Assembly (NCBI GenBank): GCA_964532465.1
Contig: CAZHHX010000003.1
Coordinates: 62,001-126,000 of the forward strand
Direction of reading: 5' to 3'
Origin: JAPLKB01 sp964532465
GTDB taxonomy: Bacteria; Desulfobacterota; Syntrophorhabdia; Syntrophorhabdales; Syntrophorhabdaceae
DNA length: 64,000 nucleotides
Every line of letters begins with the position of its first letter. Positions within the stretch are counted from its first letter, which is position 1. Below are positions 9,255 through 17,275 of this stretch, piece by piece. A program made the translations under genes and the position numbers. The notes beneath the pieces were generated by a model, which saw only the letters and a list, made by a program, of their open reading frames with translations, had not been told where the DNA came from and did not search any database.

Positions 9255-11995
9255 TACCCCACCCTCCAGAAATCAAACCCTTCTTTCTGTGCAAACCGGA
9301 CAAAGGCTTCGGCAATACAAAGTTTGTCGTCAGGAATATTGGCAGCATTTGTAAGGTCTTCCTGCTTCAAATAAAAATTAACTAAATCCTGATCTACTAC
9401 AGGCTGACCCTCTTGAGGATGTCCTTGAGGAAATTCCATTAAACTACCATTTTCATCCACGATATACATATATTCGCCGGAATTATCTTTTCCGCCTCGT
9501 TCGCTCACTGCCATAAAGATAGGATAGTCGAGACGTTTGGCAACTTCAGCGGCAATCCAGCGCTCTTTAAGGGTTCCGATCATGTCGGAATCGGCAAGGA
9601 TCAATTCCAATTTTCCCCGGTTGCTCAAAACTTTCAACTCATATTCGGCTTGAGGAATCTCTTTCTCTATTCGCTTTATTTCTTCTTTGAGGGCCTTTTG
9701 CTGCGGTTTCTGGTCTGTCTTGAGTTCTTTCATGGCTGTAGCATAGGAAGTCTTCATCTCCCTTGTGTGTGCCTGAAGTTCTTTTTTTGTCCCTTCCCAA
9801 CCTTCTGTAACCAAACCTATTTCTTGTTTCTGTTTTTCCTCCATTGCTTGGATGTCGCTCTCAAGATTGATGAGCTTCTGCTTGGCTTTCAACAGGGTAC
9901 CTTTAAGATCATTCAAACGCTCTTCTGCCAGAGCAACCGAGTCTTCAAAAGAAGATGTTTCGTTTCCATCGGATTCATCATGATCTCCGTTTCCCGCTTC
10001 TTCATCCGCTATCCCCGGCTCCGGTTCGCTGAAGGTCTCTGCCATTAGATCGGCAATTGCCTCCGGTATGGCATCATCAGGCACATCAGCATCATCTTTA
10101 TGTTTTTTCATAAGGTCTTTAATCTGTGATTCATAGTCTGGACAGGCACCGGCCACTTCCTGCTGCACTTTGGCAATATTTGCAAGCTGTTCCTGGGTAT
10201 ATTTCTGAACAAAAAGCACCGAAGTTTTTGTTCCTGTATGCGGCTTGAAGGTGTTGGGGTGGAGCCCTACCACAGCGAGAAGTCTGGCTTTCTTGAGAAT
10301 CCACTCACGGATAAACGCCAGAGAGGAATTATTGAACTTTCCCTGCGGAAGAACAATAGCAGCGCGGCCACCGGGTTTGAGCATTTTAAGTATCCGCTCG
10401 ATGAAAAGAACATCCCGCTCCTCTTTTGGCGCCTTGTCTTTTGCCCTCTTGAGTGCCGGTTTGGCCAGCTCATAATAGGCGAGCATTTTGCGGTCTTTCA
10501 TCTCACCGGCAAAGGGAGGATTGGCAAGGATCACGTCAAACTTCAATTCTTCAAAGTACTCCCAGGCGTGCTCCTCATCTCTTAAGGTTTCGTTGTCAGG
10601 TATCTTCTTTACGGTCAATTTTGCCTGTCGCAACCCGTGCATCAGCGCCTGCCCGGAAGCCGTATCATACCATGTCCTGGGATCGAGGCTGTTAACATCG
10701 GGACCGAAGATGTTTGTATGACCATCGCCTGCAATGAGCATGAGCGCACGGGAGGTTTTTGCCGCACGGGTCTCAAAATCGATACCCCAGAGATATTTGG
10801 CGGCATATTTGTGTTTCCGTAGTTCTCTGGTCTCATTGTCAACAGCAGGATAGCACCAGTCCATGGCGTGCAGGAGAAAACCACCTGACCCGCAGGCAGG
10901 GTCCGCTACATATTCATTGCGTTTCGGGTTGAGCATCCGCACACACATTTCAACAACATGGCGGGGCGTAAAAAACTGCCCTTTCTTCTTCTTGGCTTCT
11001 GTAGGGAGAAGGTATTCAAAGGCATCATCCATAATACGGAGGTTTGAACCCATAAGCCTCACTCTTACGATGGGACCAACACATACCTGAAGGTGACGCT
11101 TTGTCAGCTCAATATCTTCGCCGTCCTTGAAAACTCCGGGCCACTCCTCGGCAGCTTTATGAAAAAGCGTATTGATCCGGTCATAAGTGACTTCCGGGTC
11201 AATTGCCTTACTGAATTCTACGGTCTTGTCTTTACGGGTCTCCTGTGCCTCTTTTTCATCCCAGATTTTAGCAAAGATGAGCTTGAAGATTTCATTGAAC
11301 TCATCTTTTCCACTGTCGGCAAGAACCAGTTCTTCCAGGTCCTGGATGATTTTCTTGAAGTTGAAGTCCTTTTGAAGTTGGAGAAGGGTCTTTTTTGCTT
11401 CGAGAACGTCCTTCGGTTCCTGACCCCGCTTTGGAATGTCGAAAAGGGTATCATCGAACTGTGCCGGATAAGGCCGATAGAGAATAATACTGTCGCTCCC
11501 ATTTGACCAGATAGCCGCAGGTGCGCCTTTGGCATTCATGTAGCTTTTAAGCTGTTCTATACCGTCTTTCCGTTTTGGTTTTTTGCATTCTACAATGATC
11601 TTCGGCGTTTCCTTGGTTGGGTCAGAATATACGATTATGTCAGCAGCCTTAGTGCCGACTTCCGTTCCGAACTGGACGCTTTTTTCAAGGTCAATCTCAT
11701 CTTCTTTGTATCCATATTGATGGATCAGTTTGTAAACCCATAGCTGCCGGACTATCTCTTCCGGGGCAGATTTTCCATCTTCGACATATACCTGAACTTC
11801 TTCTTTCCCCGACACAAAGGGGATGAGGCTTTTCATGAAATATTTCGTCTTACCTGCTTCCCGGCCCGATTCCACTGTTTTAGGATAAATTGAGATTATT
11901 TCATGGATTGGCTTTCCAAGGTTTTCAAACTCTGTAAGTTCGTATTTGATGCCCGGTTCTTTAAATATGCGGTCGATGATTTCTTTAGTGGTCAC
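9254..11995 (-). CDS. adenine-specific DNA methylase with N-terminal HsdR-N-like nuclease domain
   Basis: 913 residues, much longer than HsdM (about 500). Residues 60-200 form a type I HsdR-N-like PD-(D/E)xK domain: A-A-D-I-I-V (D119) and V-E-C-K-K-P (E136, K138) are the expected catalytic residues. The N6-adenine methylase core follows, with D-P-A-C-G-S-G-G-F (365-373, SAM binding) and N-P-P-F (492-495, catalytic). After an acidic linker, a long charged coiled coil runs through about 690-810, then a small C-terminal domain. The layout resembles type IIG/type I hybrids where one chain carries both cleavage and methylation. It is the first gene of the operon; the promoter should lie in the AT-rich gap upstream. 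Confidence 0.88.
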   Translation of the reverse strand: MTTKEIIDRIFKEPGIKYELTEFENLGKPIHEIISIYPKTVESGREAGKTKYFMKSLIPFVSGKEEVQVYVEDGKSAPEEIVRQLWVYKLIHQYGYKEDEIDLEKSVQFGTEVGTKAADIIVYSDPTKETPKIIVECKKPKRKDGIEQLKSYMNAKGAPAAIWSNGSDSIILYRPYPAQFDDTLFDIPKRGQEPKDVLEAKKTLLQLQKDFNFKKIIQDLEELVLADSGKDEFNEIFKLIFAKIWDEKEAQETRKDKTVEFSKAIDPEVTYDRINTLFHKAAEEWPGVFKDGEDIELTKRHLQVCVGPIVRVRLMGSNLRIMDDAFEYLLPTEAKKKKGQFFTPRHVVEMCVRMLNPKRNEYVADPACGSGGFLLHAMDWCYPAVDNETRELRKHKYAAKYLWGIDFETRAAKTSRALMLIAGDGHTNIFGPDVNSLDPRTWYDTASGQALMHGLRQAKLTVKKIPDNETLRDEEHAWEYFEELKFDVILANPPFAGEMKDRKMLAYYELAKPALKRAKDKAPKEERDVLFIERILKMLKPGGRAAIVLPQGKFNNSSLAFIREWILKKARLLAVVGLHPNTFKPHTGTKTSVLFVQKYTQEQLANIAKVQQEVAGACPDYESQIKDLMKKHKDDADVPDDAIPEAIADLMAETFSEPEPGIADEEAGNGDHDESDGNETSSFEDSVALAEERLNDLKGTLLKAKQKLINLESDIQAMEEKQKQEIGLVTEGWEGTKKELQAHTREMKTSYATAMKELKTDQKPQQKALKEEIKRIEKEIPQAEYELKVLSNRGKLELILADSDMIGTLKERWIAAEVAKRLDYPIFMAVSERGGKDNSGEYMYIVDENGSLMEFPQGHPQEGQPVVDQDLVNFYLKQEDLTNAANIPDDKLCIAEAFVRFAQKEGFDFWRVG

Positions 11996-12393
11996 AATTC
12001 CCTACCTTTATGAAAATACGCTCCTACTCCAGGGGCTTTATATTCATATTTGCCCTTGATAATAAAAAATGAAATCAAAGGCCTACCAGTAACAATCAAT
12101 TCTTGAATATATTGTTGATTTTAAACTTTTATTTAAGAGAATTAAACAGTTATTTGAAAAGGTTGTGGCAAGATTTCAGTTTTAAGAAAATATTTTAGAT
12201 GTTTTATAAGGTTTTTGTGTTGTGAAATATATAGAAATCGTATTTTTATGCTTTTGAAAATTGAAATTACGATATCAACACACCTATCGGCGCGATATCA
12301 GCCACCCGAAAAAGGTAATAAGAGGGTTTAATATTTGGAGCCAAAATAGCCCGGCAATAGTACAAGCAGGTTAGAATAAAACTTGAAGTTTAT
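11996..12393. other. AT-rich intergenic region upstream of the defence operon
   Basis: 398 bases, strongly AT-rich, between the start of the methylase gene and the truncated glycosylase. It must hold the promoter of the minus-strand operon. I could not single out a convincing -35/-10 pair or operator among the many AT runs. No gene or structured RNA is evident. Confidence 0.4.
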
Positions 12394-12768
12394 TTACTTT
12401 GGCAATTCTTCCTGATCTCCGCCATCTCCATAAAGAAGTCTCACCGTTCTCAACAACCCAGCATCAGCGAGCGACAACACATCAAGTCTTCTCAGTCCAA
12501 ATATCAGAAACATCTTAGCAGTCCAACGACCTATAACTGGACATTCAATAAGGGCGGCAATTACATCATCATCTTTTTCTGATTCAATTTCTGAGAATGA
12601 TAACCTGCCATCAGATACACGTTGAGCCAGTTCATGGATATAACGGGCCTTTGGTCTTGAAAGACCGGCAGTACGTAATAACTCTACTAGAACTGATAAC
12701 AATTCTATCGGATCAAATGGAACAAGATTATTATCGGCAAAAAGCTTGGAAGCGGCCTTTTTGTGTTT
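12394..12768 (-). pseudogene. truncated AlkA-type DNA glycosylase remnant
   Basis: An open frame from just after a TGA (12769-12771) to the stop at 12394, encoding about 124 residues. It carries the helix-hairpin-helix and start of the catalytic region of 3-methyladenine DNA glycosylase II: A-L-I-E-C-P-V-I-G-R-W-T-A-K-M-F-L-I-F-G, then R-R-L-D-V-L-S-L-A-D-A-G-L. The GPD aspartate position is kept as L-A-D. Family members are about 200 residues; roughly 80 N-terminal residues are missing, and the C-terminus stops at E-E-L-P-K, before the usual W-R-P-Y-R segment. No start codon or ribosome site fits, so this is decayed sequence. Confidence 0.75.
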
Positions 12769-12829
12769 TCAAGTATTGAATATAGAACTTCTGCTTGCAA
12801 AAACTGGGGAGATAAGCGAAGAACTATGT

Positions 12830-13342
12830 ATGGCATACATCTGCTGCACCAAGAAAATAATTGACCTACTGGACATCAGACCTTCCACCTACACGCTGGA
12901 TGAAGACACCGGCTTACTGGGACCATGGTATGCAAACCTTTTTTTCATCAATAGAAAGAAATGCCTTATCTTTATGAACTCAAAGACCTTATTCTCATTC
13001 GTCGTGGTCAATCTGACCAAGAAAGATATAAAGCAAATCGGGAATATTTTCAGAAATGAGTTATTAAAGCGTCTTCAGGCCGAGTCCATTGAAGATGAGA
13101 TGATACGCAGAATCATGGACAGTTATGAAGAGATAACGCTCTGTAAGACCTTTGATAAAAGGACATTGGGATCTATGAACGAATTTGTTTTCCATTTCAA
13201 CTTTTATTATCAGATAGAAGAAGGATCGGTATGCTTAGACGTCGATACATTCAACACTGAGGTGGCTGGCACAATCATGAAACTCAACGGCAAATATATA
13301 CAGCCGAGGAAGGTACTTAGAGAACTTTTAGATAAGACATGA
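12830..13342 (+). CDS. DUF6933-like protein
   Basis: About 170 residues from the ATG at 12830, preferred over an in-frame upstream ATG (12746) because the family begins with a short strand followed by C-T-K-K, seen here as C-C-T-K-K-I-I-D-L-L. Conserved-looking features follow: G-P-W-Y-A-N-L-F-F-I-N-R-K-K-C-L-I-F-M-N and T-L-F-S-F-V-V. The function of this family is not known; it is soluble, without signal or membrane segments. It abuts the decayed glycosylase head to head, which suggests a rearrangement joined them. Confidence 0.65.
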   Translation: MAYICCTKKIIDLLDIRPSTYTLDEDTGLLGPWYANLFFINRKKCLIFMNSKTLFSFVVVNLTKKDIKQIGNIFRNELLKRLQAESIEDEMIRRIMDSYEEITLCKTFDKRTLGSMNEFVFHFNFYYQIEEGSVCLDVDTFNTEVAGTIMKLNGKYIQPRKVLRELLDKT

Positions 13343-13680
13343 ATACCAAGAAAAATCTGTAAAAACTTGACAGCTTTCTTTTTGTTTCTGCAGAAAATTA
13401 CGGGCTTCAATAAAAAGTGGCTTGAGGATATATTTTCAGTATAATGCATTTAATGAAATTCGACAGTATGCTAAGAATTTTTACTTGAAATCTCAAGAGA
13501 ATTGGAACACAAACGATTCGATACGGAAGACGTAAACGTGTGTCAAAGACTAACAGCGCAAAATATAAGGAGAATACTCCTGTAAGGTGTATAAAATATT
13601 AAGGGTAGAAATAGGGTAGAATTTATAAAATGCTCTTACATTGTAACATTGTTATTATATATGTAACTTATTGTTTTTAT
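13343..13680. other. AT-rich intergenic region 3' of tRNA-Leu
   Basis: 338 bases between the DUF6933 gene and the 3' end of the minus-strand tRNA-Leu. Because integrative elements normally insert on the 3' side of tRNA genes, this is where a junction with the island would be expected. I looked for a second copy of the tRNA 3' end in the window and found none. No gene is supported. Confidence 0.4.
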
Positions 13681-13768
13681 TGGTGCCGAAGGGGGGGCTT
13701 GAACCCCCATGTCCGCAAGGGACACCGGATTTTGAGTCCGGCGCGTCTGCCAATTCCACCACTCCGGC
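13681..13768 (-). tRNA. tRNA-Leu (anticodon CAA)
   Basis: Read on the minus strand, the sequence folds as a class II tRNA. The acceptor stem GCCGGAG pairs with CTTCGGC, the anticodon stem-loop has loop C-T-C-A-A-A-A giving anticodon CAA, the variable arm is long (G-T-C-C-C-T-T-G-C-G-G-A-C), and the T arm is G-G-G-G-G-T-T-C-A-A-G-C-C-C-C-C. The 3' CCA is encoded. It reads UUG leucine codons. An integrase remnant lies immediately upstream, so the gene is a likely integration site. Confidence 0.95.
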
Positions 13769-13787
13769 GTTCCTAATAATAAAGGGT

Positions 13788-14084
13788 TTACACCACTTTT
13801 GTCAACTCATTCTTTATCCCGATTGTAGCAGAATTGTAGCAAATATTTAGGGTTTCTATGCTCGCTCTAAGACTTTCAGGATAGTGATGCGCGTATCTTG
13901 CCGTCATTGCGCGGGTTTTGTGTCCAAGAAGTTCCTTCACTTTATAGAGATCGACACCATTTTGTACAAGCCTTGTAGCAAAAGTGTGACGGAGATCGTG
14001 GAACGTAAAGTCCTCAATTTCAGCTTTGTTTAGCGCTTTGTCATAAGCATCCCTTAAGCTCCTCACGGCAATGGGGAATACCTT
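13788..14084 (-). pseudogene. tyrosine recombinase (phage-type integrase), C-terminal remnant
   Basis: About 98 residues carrying only the last part of the catalytic domain: F-H-D-L-R-H-T-F-A-T-R (second catalytic Arg with its preceding His), L-L-G-H (His/Trp box) and R-Y-A-H-H-Y, where the second Y is the probable nucleophile. The N-terminal core-binding domain, the first catalytic Arg and the Lys region are missing. The homology runs into IS-like sequence near 14067-14084. A GTG at 14066 could start a short product but it would be inactive. It sits 19 bases from the tRNA-Leu gene. Confidence 0.85.
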
Positions 14085-14252
14085 CCCGGAAATGTCCCGA
14101 TTTTGACTTTTCTCAAAACCTCCTGAACAGAATTAGACATCGGGATCGTTCTCCTCTCACTATTCTTTGACTTCACTATCATAATGGTCCTTTTTGCAAC
14201 ATGAAAAGTGTTCGAGCAAAATCGGAATTGGTGTTCGAGGTTGACCGGAATT
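14067..14252. mobile_element. probable insertion-sequence end fragment
   Basis: Two 22-base imperfect direct repeats (14208-14229 and 14231-14252) begin GTGTTCGA and end CGGAATT, differing only in the middle. Spaced repeats of this kind resemble the ends of IS21-family elements as I remember them. On the minus strand, a 25-codon frame runs from an ATG at about 14140 to about 14065, right into the integrase break. No transposase gene is present. The fragment probably caused or followed truncation of the integrase. Confidence 0.4.
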
Positions 14253-14326
14253 TATAGCACAAAATATCAAAACCCGTTATCCTTACGATTGCAGTTCATT
14301 CTAATTATATAAGAGGAGGTAATTTT

Positions 14327-14653
14327 ATGAAAAAGAGTATTATGGTATCAATTGTTTTTATTATGTTTATTGCCACTTTGGCTTTTGCTGCAGATTACAA
14401 GAAAGACATTGTGGGCAACTGGACCTATGAATTCAAGGGCCAACAGGCAACGGTAGAACATAAAGCTGACGGCACCTTTACTCTTGTAATTGGCAAAACC
14501 ACAGTAAAAGGCACATATACAGTGAATGAAAGCACCCTTACCCTTGTCACGGATGGCAAAAATACACCCTATACCATCCAGTCATATGATGGTAAAAAGA
14601 TGACTATGAAGCGGGATAAAGACGGTAGGGTGATTGTATATGTAAAGAAATGA
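14327..14653 (+). CDS. small exported beta-rich protein (lipocalin-like)
   Basis: 108 residues, preceded by a strong AGGAGG site 7 bases before the ATG. Clear Sec signal peptide: K-K basic start, hydrophobic residues 5-18, cleavage after A-F-A-A. The mature part starts D-I-V-G-N-W-T-Y and has alternating strands ending in K-M-T-M-K-R-D, the pattern of small lipocalin-like or DUF5640-type domains (V-G-x-W at the start is typical). Probably periplasmic. No enzyme motif; function unknown. Confidence 0.7.
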   Translation: MKKSIMVSIVFIMFIATLAFAADYKKDIVGNWTYEFKGQQATVEHKADGTFTLVIGKTTVKGTYTVNESTLTLVTDGKNTPYTIQSYDGKKMTMKRDKDGRVIVYVKK

Positions 14654-14664
14654 GCTAATGGCCA

Positions 14665-14715
14665 CAAACAATGACTAACCTTGGTGCACCCTATACCATT
14701 GTCAGTCATTGTTTG
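14665..14715. repeat. 12-bp inverted repeat after a small exported gene
   Basis: Perfect 12-base arms (14665-14676 and 14704-14715, core ACAATGACT / AGTCATTGT) around a 27-base loop, 11 bases after the stop codon. There is no T-run, so it is a weak terminator candidate. Part of the loop and right arm (CACCCTATACCAT then AGTCAT) also repeats a piece of the preceding coding sequence near 14568, suggesting a partial local duplication. Confidence 0.45.
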
Positions 14716-14747
14716 CCTGTTAGACTTTGTATATCCCATCCTCTCTC

Positions 14748-15194
14748 ATGACAAAACTATTCATTATATTCATTATCTTAGGACTTTCCCTGTCAGCACA
14801 AGCGTCAGATTGGGTACATTTTAGCAGCGATGATTACAATAATGATTTTTACTATGACAAACAAAGTATATTTTCTAAAGAAAAGGACATTATAGAAGTA
14901 TTGGGTAAAACAACTTTTTCTGATAAAGGAAGATTAAATTACATCAATAATCAGATAAAAAATAATCGTTCTACACAGGGTCTTGAAAAATTCAGTTATG
15001 TTCTCCTTTTATGGAGTTTTAATTGTCCACAGAAGGAATACGGACTATCATCCTCCCCTGCCCTATATAGCTCGGAAGGCATTGCAATATCAGAAGTTTC
15101 CAAACCATATTCAACCATTAAATGGAGCCCAGTCCTTCCCGATAGTATTTCAGAACTTATATACAAAATAGTATGCACCCAAGATAATAAATAA
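14748..15194 (+). CDS. exported surface-adhesin E-like protein
   Basis: From the ATG at 14748 the protein has 148 residues with a signal peptide (T-K-L-F-I-I-F..., cleavage near A-Q-A-S). This start is preferred over the in-frame TTG at 14727 because it gives a normal signal peptide. The mature part D-W-V-H-F-S-S-D... Y-Y-D-K-Q-S-I followed by a strand with E-V-L-G-K-T-T-F fits the Adhesin_E-like pattern (W-x-x-V, then F/Y-x-D, then a V-W-x-K-like strand). Two cysteines (C-P and V-C-T) could pair. No catalytic motif. Neighbours give no functional hint. Confidence 0.6.
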   Translation: MTKLFIIFIILGLSLSAQASDWVHFSSDDYNNDFYYDKQSIFSKEKDIIEVLGKTTFSDKGRLNYINNQIKNNRSTQGLEKFSYVLLLWSFNCPQKEYGLSSSPALYSSEGIAISEVSKPYSTIKWSPVLPDSISELIYKIVCTQDNK

Positions 15195-15197
15195 TCT

Positions 15198-15395
15198 ATG
15201 AAAAAGCAGGTTGCAGTATTGCAGAATGCAAAAACATACTTTAAGAAAAAAGCCGCTATGTATGCCGAATCGGACCTTCAGTCATATCTTGATGAACTCC
15301 GTCTTCTTGTTTCTTTTATGGAAGACAAGGTTAAAAAAGCCCATGAAGCTGCGGTGGCAACACCGGTCAGAAGACCGCCTGTAGCCCCGTCATAG
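15198..15395 (+). CDS. orphan ParB-like C-terminal domain (65 residues)
   Basis: The whole protein aligns with the last 65 or so residues of the ParB-like protein at 27042-28055: K-K-Q-V-A-V-L-Q-N-A-K-T-Y-F against K-I-K-V-A-S-L-Q-T-I-E-S-Y-F, then D-L-Q-S-Y-L-D-E-L-R-L-L against D-L-Q-T-F-L-D-E-L-K-V-L, ending P-V-R-R-P-P-V against P-V-K-R-P-P-V. So it is a detached copy of that C-terminal region, likely its dimerisation part. It starts 3 bases after the preceding stop. It could be a relic or a free small partner. Confidence 0.65.
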   Translation: MKKQVAVLQNAKTYFKKKAAMYAESDLQSYLDELRLLVSFMEDKVKKAHEAAVATPVRRPPVAPS

Positions 15396-15728
15396 GATGA
15401 GCGCCTGCGGCGATTGCGATTACAGAGCGGGCTTTGCGGTTTCCGAAAAGCAAGGGTTACTCTTAGAAATATGCATATCAGATTCTTATTCGGAGTAAGT
15501 CTTTAATATACTTATAAGCCTGCACACTGCATGGTTTCCTGAAGGTAAGGAATACATGAAGAAATGCTTGCTCCCCACATATTTCTTTCACAAAGCGAGC
15601 ATATGGTCTTTTGATTTTGATCGTGAATTATGGAGTGAAATGTTGGTTTTATAAAAAGTGCCGTTGGCGCAAAAAAACAAGACCTGACCTCCAGCCACTT
15701 CTGTTTGAACGTAGATTATCGAAAGAAA
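15396..15728. other. intergenic region without supported gene
   Basis: 333 bases after the orphan ParB tail. I found no gene, tRNA or strong terminator. A plus-strand open frame beginning at 15611 runs antisense to a decayed minus-strand gene and is not convincing. Confidence 0.4.
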
Positions 15729-15754
15729 GGGAGACCATTTGCATCAGGTCTCCC
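15729..15754 (-). terminator. intrinsic terminator of the frameshifted minus-strand gene
   Basis: On the minus strand, GGGAGACC and GGTCTCCC pair perfectly around a 10-base loop and are followed by TTTCTTTC. It lies 11 bases beyond the stop codon of the broken gene next to it, which supports that gene having once been expressed. Confidence 0.75.
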
Positions 15755-15765
15755 TCAGGATATTT

Positions 15766-16010
15766 CTACTTCTTGCACTCCCCTGTAGAACCATCTTTAC
15801 ATTTCGACCCCTCCGTCCATGTTGCTTTGCTTAAATTTGCATTTTTCAGGGTTGTCCAGGCCCGGCTTTGACTGTAAAAACATCGTTTCCAAAACCCGCT
15901 AATTCAATATAACTGCCTTTGGCAACATACATATCGCCTTTATCGAGGGCACTATCATAGATTGTTGTGTCATGGGAAAAGAATATGATTATCCTCCCAT
16001 AACTTCAAAT
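15766..16010 (-). pseudogene. frameshifted small gene
   Basis: On the minus strand one frame reads ...D-K-G-D-M-Y-V-A-K-G-S-Y-I-E-L-A-G-F-G-N-D ... K-A-G-P-G-Q-P then TGA near 15850. A second frame picks up at about the same place and reads W-T-T-L-K-N-A-N-L-S-K-A-T-W-T and ends C-K-D-G-S-T-G-E-C-K-K at 15766, directly before the terminator. One base change would join them. The upstream part lacks a start codon before a TGA. The joined product would be a small protein with a Cys pair near its end. Family not recognised. Confidence 0.5.
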
Positions 16011-16161
16011 ATTTTACAATAAAAGTTTATAAGGAACTGACAGGAGAGGTTTGCACTGAAAAAGGAGTACGTTATAACAGAATGATATTATATGGATTAT
16101 TTTTTAACAAATATTTGCTTGGCAGGAGGAGTGTAGGATGTCCCATCCGGCTGGTCCTGGC

Positions 16162-17055
16162 TTAAAAACAAGCCTTAATAAATTTTATCAGATAGTCTAT
16201 TTTAAAAATCCTGTCAGGTTTGAGAAAAACGGCCTTTCTGTAATGCTCTCTGGCAATCTTTTTTTCGTTGTTTAAGGAGAATTTTCTAAAAAGTTCCATA
16301 TGCCTGTTAGCGGTATAATCCTTCCGGAGATGCTCGATTGCTTCTCCATAAAAGGGATCATCAAAAATAGTCTGAACGAGGCTTACACCCTGCCTTTTCA
16401 GTTCTTCAATATTATGCCGGAGGCTGTCGCTGTGCCATACGGTAACAGCAGTAGGTTCTGTTAAATAAATAACCGGCGCGATAAAGAATAATTTCAGAAA
16501 ATAGACAACATCCTCCCCGTTTGATATACCCGGCATAAATCTGAATTGCTTTGCAATGCTGCTGTGCATCAGGGCTGCGCAGGTTCCGAAGGGGAATCTT
16601 CCCATGAGCAGGTCTTCATAAAATTTATCCGACATAATATCAGTTTTAAACCTTGGTTTGCAGTACAGGTTGCCGCCTTTTTGTGAATATGTCTCGGTAA
16701 TGACAGTGCCTGCAAGAGGTTTTCCAAGAAGCGCGTTCAGTCTTATTTCAATAGCATTTTCCGTAAGATAGTCGTCTGCATCGAGAAAAGCGATAAAATC
16801 GCCCTTAGCCACTTCCAGCCCCCTGTTTCTGGCAGAAGACACCCCTGAATTTTCCTGGTGTATATAAAGAATATTTTTGCCGTAATGTTCTGCAATCTCT
16901 TTTGTATTATCCGTTGAACCGTCATCAACAACAATAATCTCCAGCGATTTATAGGACTGATCGAGACACGATTGTATAGCCCCGGGCAAATAACCTGCGT
17001 AATTATAAGTGGGTATGATTATTGAGACTAAAGGATTTTCTGTTTTTTCTGTCAT
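16162..17055 (-). CDS. family 2 glycosyltransferase
   Basis: 297 residues. The GT-A fold is clear: V-S-I-I-I-P-T-Y-N-Y at 9-18, V-V-D-D-G-S-T-D near 40, N-S-G-V-S-S-A-R-N-R-G near 70, and F-L-D-A-D-D (metal-binding DxD) near 90. The family transfers a sugar from a nucleotide sugar onto a growing glycan. The later part has W-H-S-D-S-L-R, as in capsule or O-antigen transferases. No other polysaccharide genes adjoin it, so the acceptor is unknown. A single-gene transcript is likely. Confidence 0.88.
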   Translation of the reverse strand: MTEKTENPLVSIIIPTYNYAGYLPGAIQSCLDQSYKSLEIIVVDDGSTDNTKEIAEHYGKNILYIHQENSGVSSARNRGLEVAKGDFIAFLDADDYLTENAIEIRLNALLGKPLAGTVITETYSQKGGNLYCKPRFKTDIMSDKFYEDLLMGRFPFGTCAALMHSSIAKQFRFMPGISNGEDVVYFLKLFFIAPVIYLTEPTAVTVWHSDSLRHNIEELKRQGVSLVQTIFDDPFYGEAIEHLRKDYTANRHMELFRKFSLNNEKKIAREHYRKAVFLKPDRIFKIDYLIKFIKACF

Positions 17056-17206
17056 AACATTTAATTTTTCTTATACACTGTACATATTGTATTTGTCTAT
17101 AAGAACTTGGGGTCACATATTTTTATGTTCTGATAACAATTTTTGTCTTGACAATCTATGCCTGATTTACTTATTATCACAAAATATTGACAATTATTAT
17201 CTGGCC

Positions 17207-17234
17207 TTGTGACAAGAAGCGGCGTTCATATAAT
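17207..17234 (+). promoter_or_regulatory. sigma-70-like promoter of the hydrogenase-sensor operon
   Basis: TTGTGA (17207-17212), a 16-base spacer and a perfect TATAAT (17229-17234), ending 41 bases before the start codon of the sensor kinase. The surrounding 150 bases are AT-rich and hold another TTGACA (17187-17192) without a good partner. Based on consensus match only. Confidence 0.45.
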
Positions 17235-17275
17235 ATAAAAATATCTATTGGGTAAATTGATTTTATGGAACCTGA

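Noticed and set aside
10238..10585. Plus-strand frames inside the methylase gene
   Set aside because: Shadows of a strongly supported minus-strand coding sequence.
15611..15871. Plus-strand frame of 86 codons
   Set aside because: Runs antisense to a decayed gene that has its own terminator on the minus strand; no recognisable protein.
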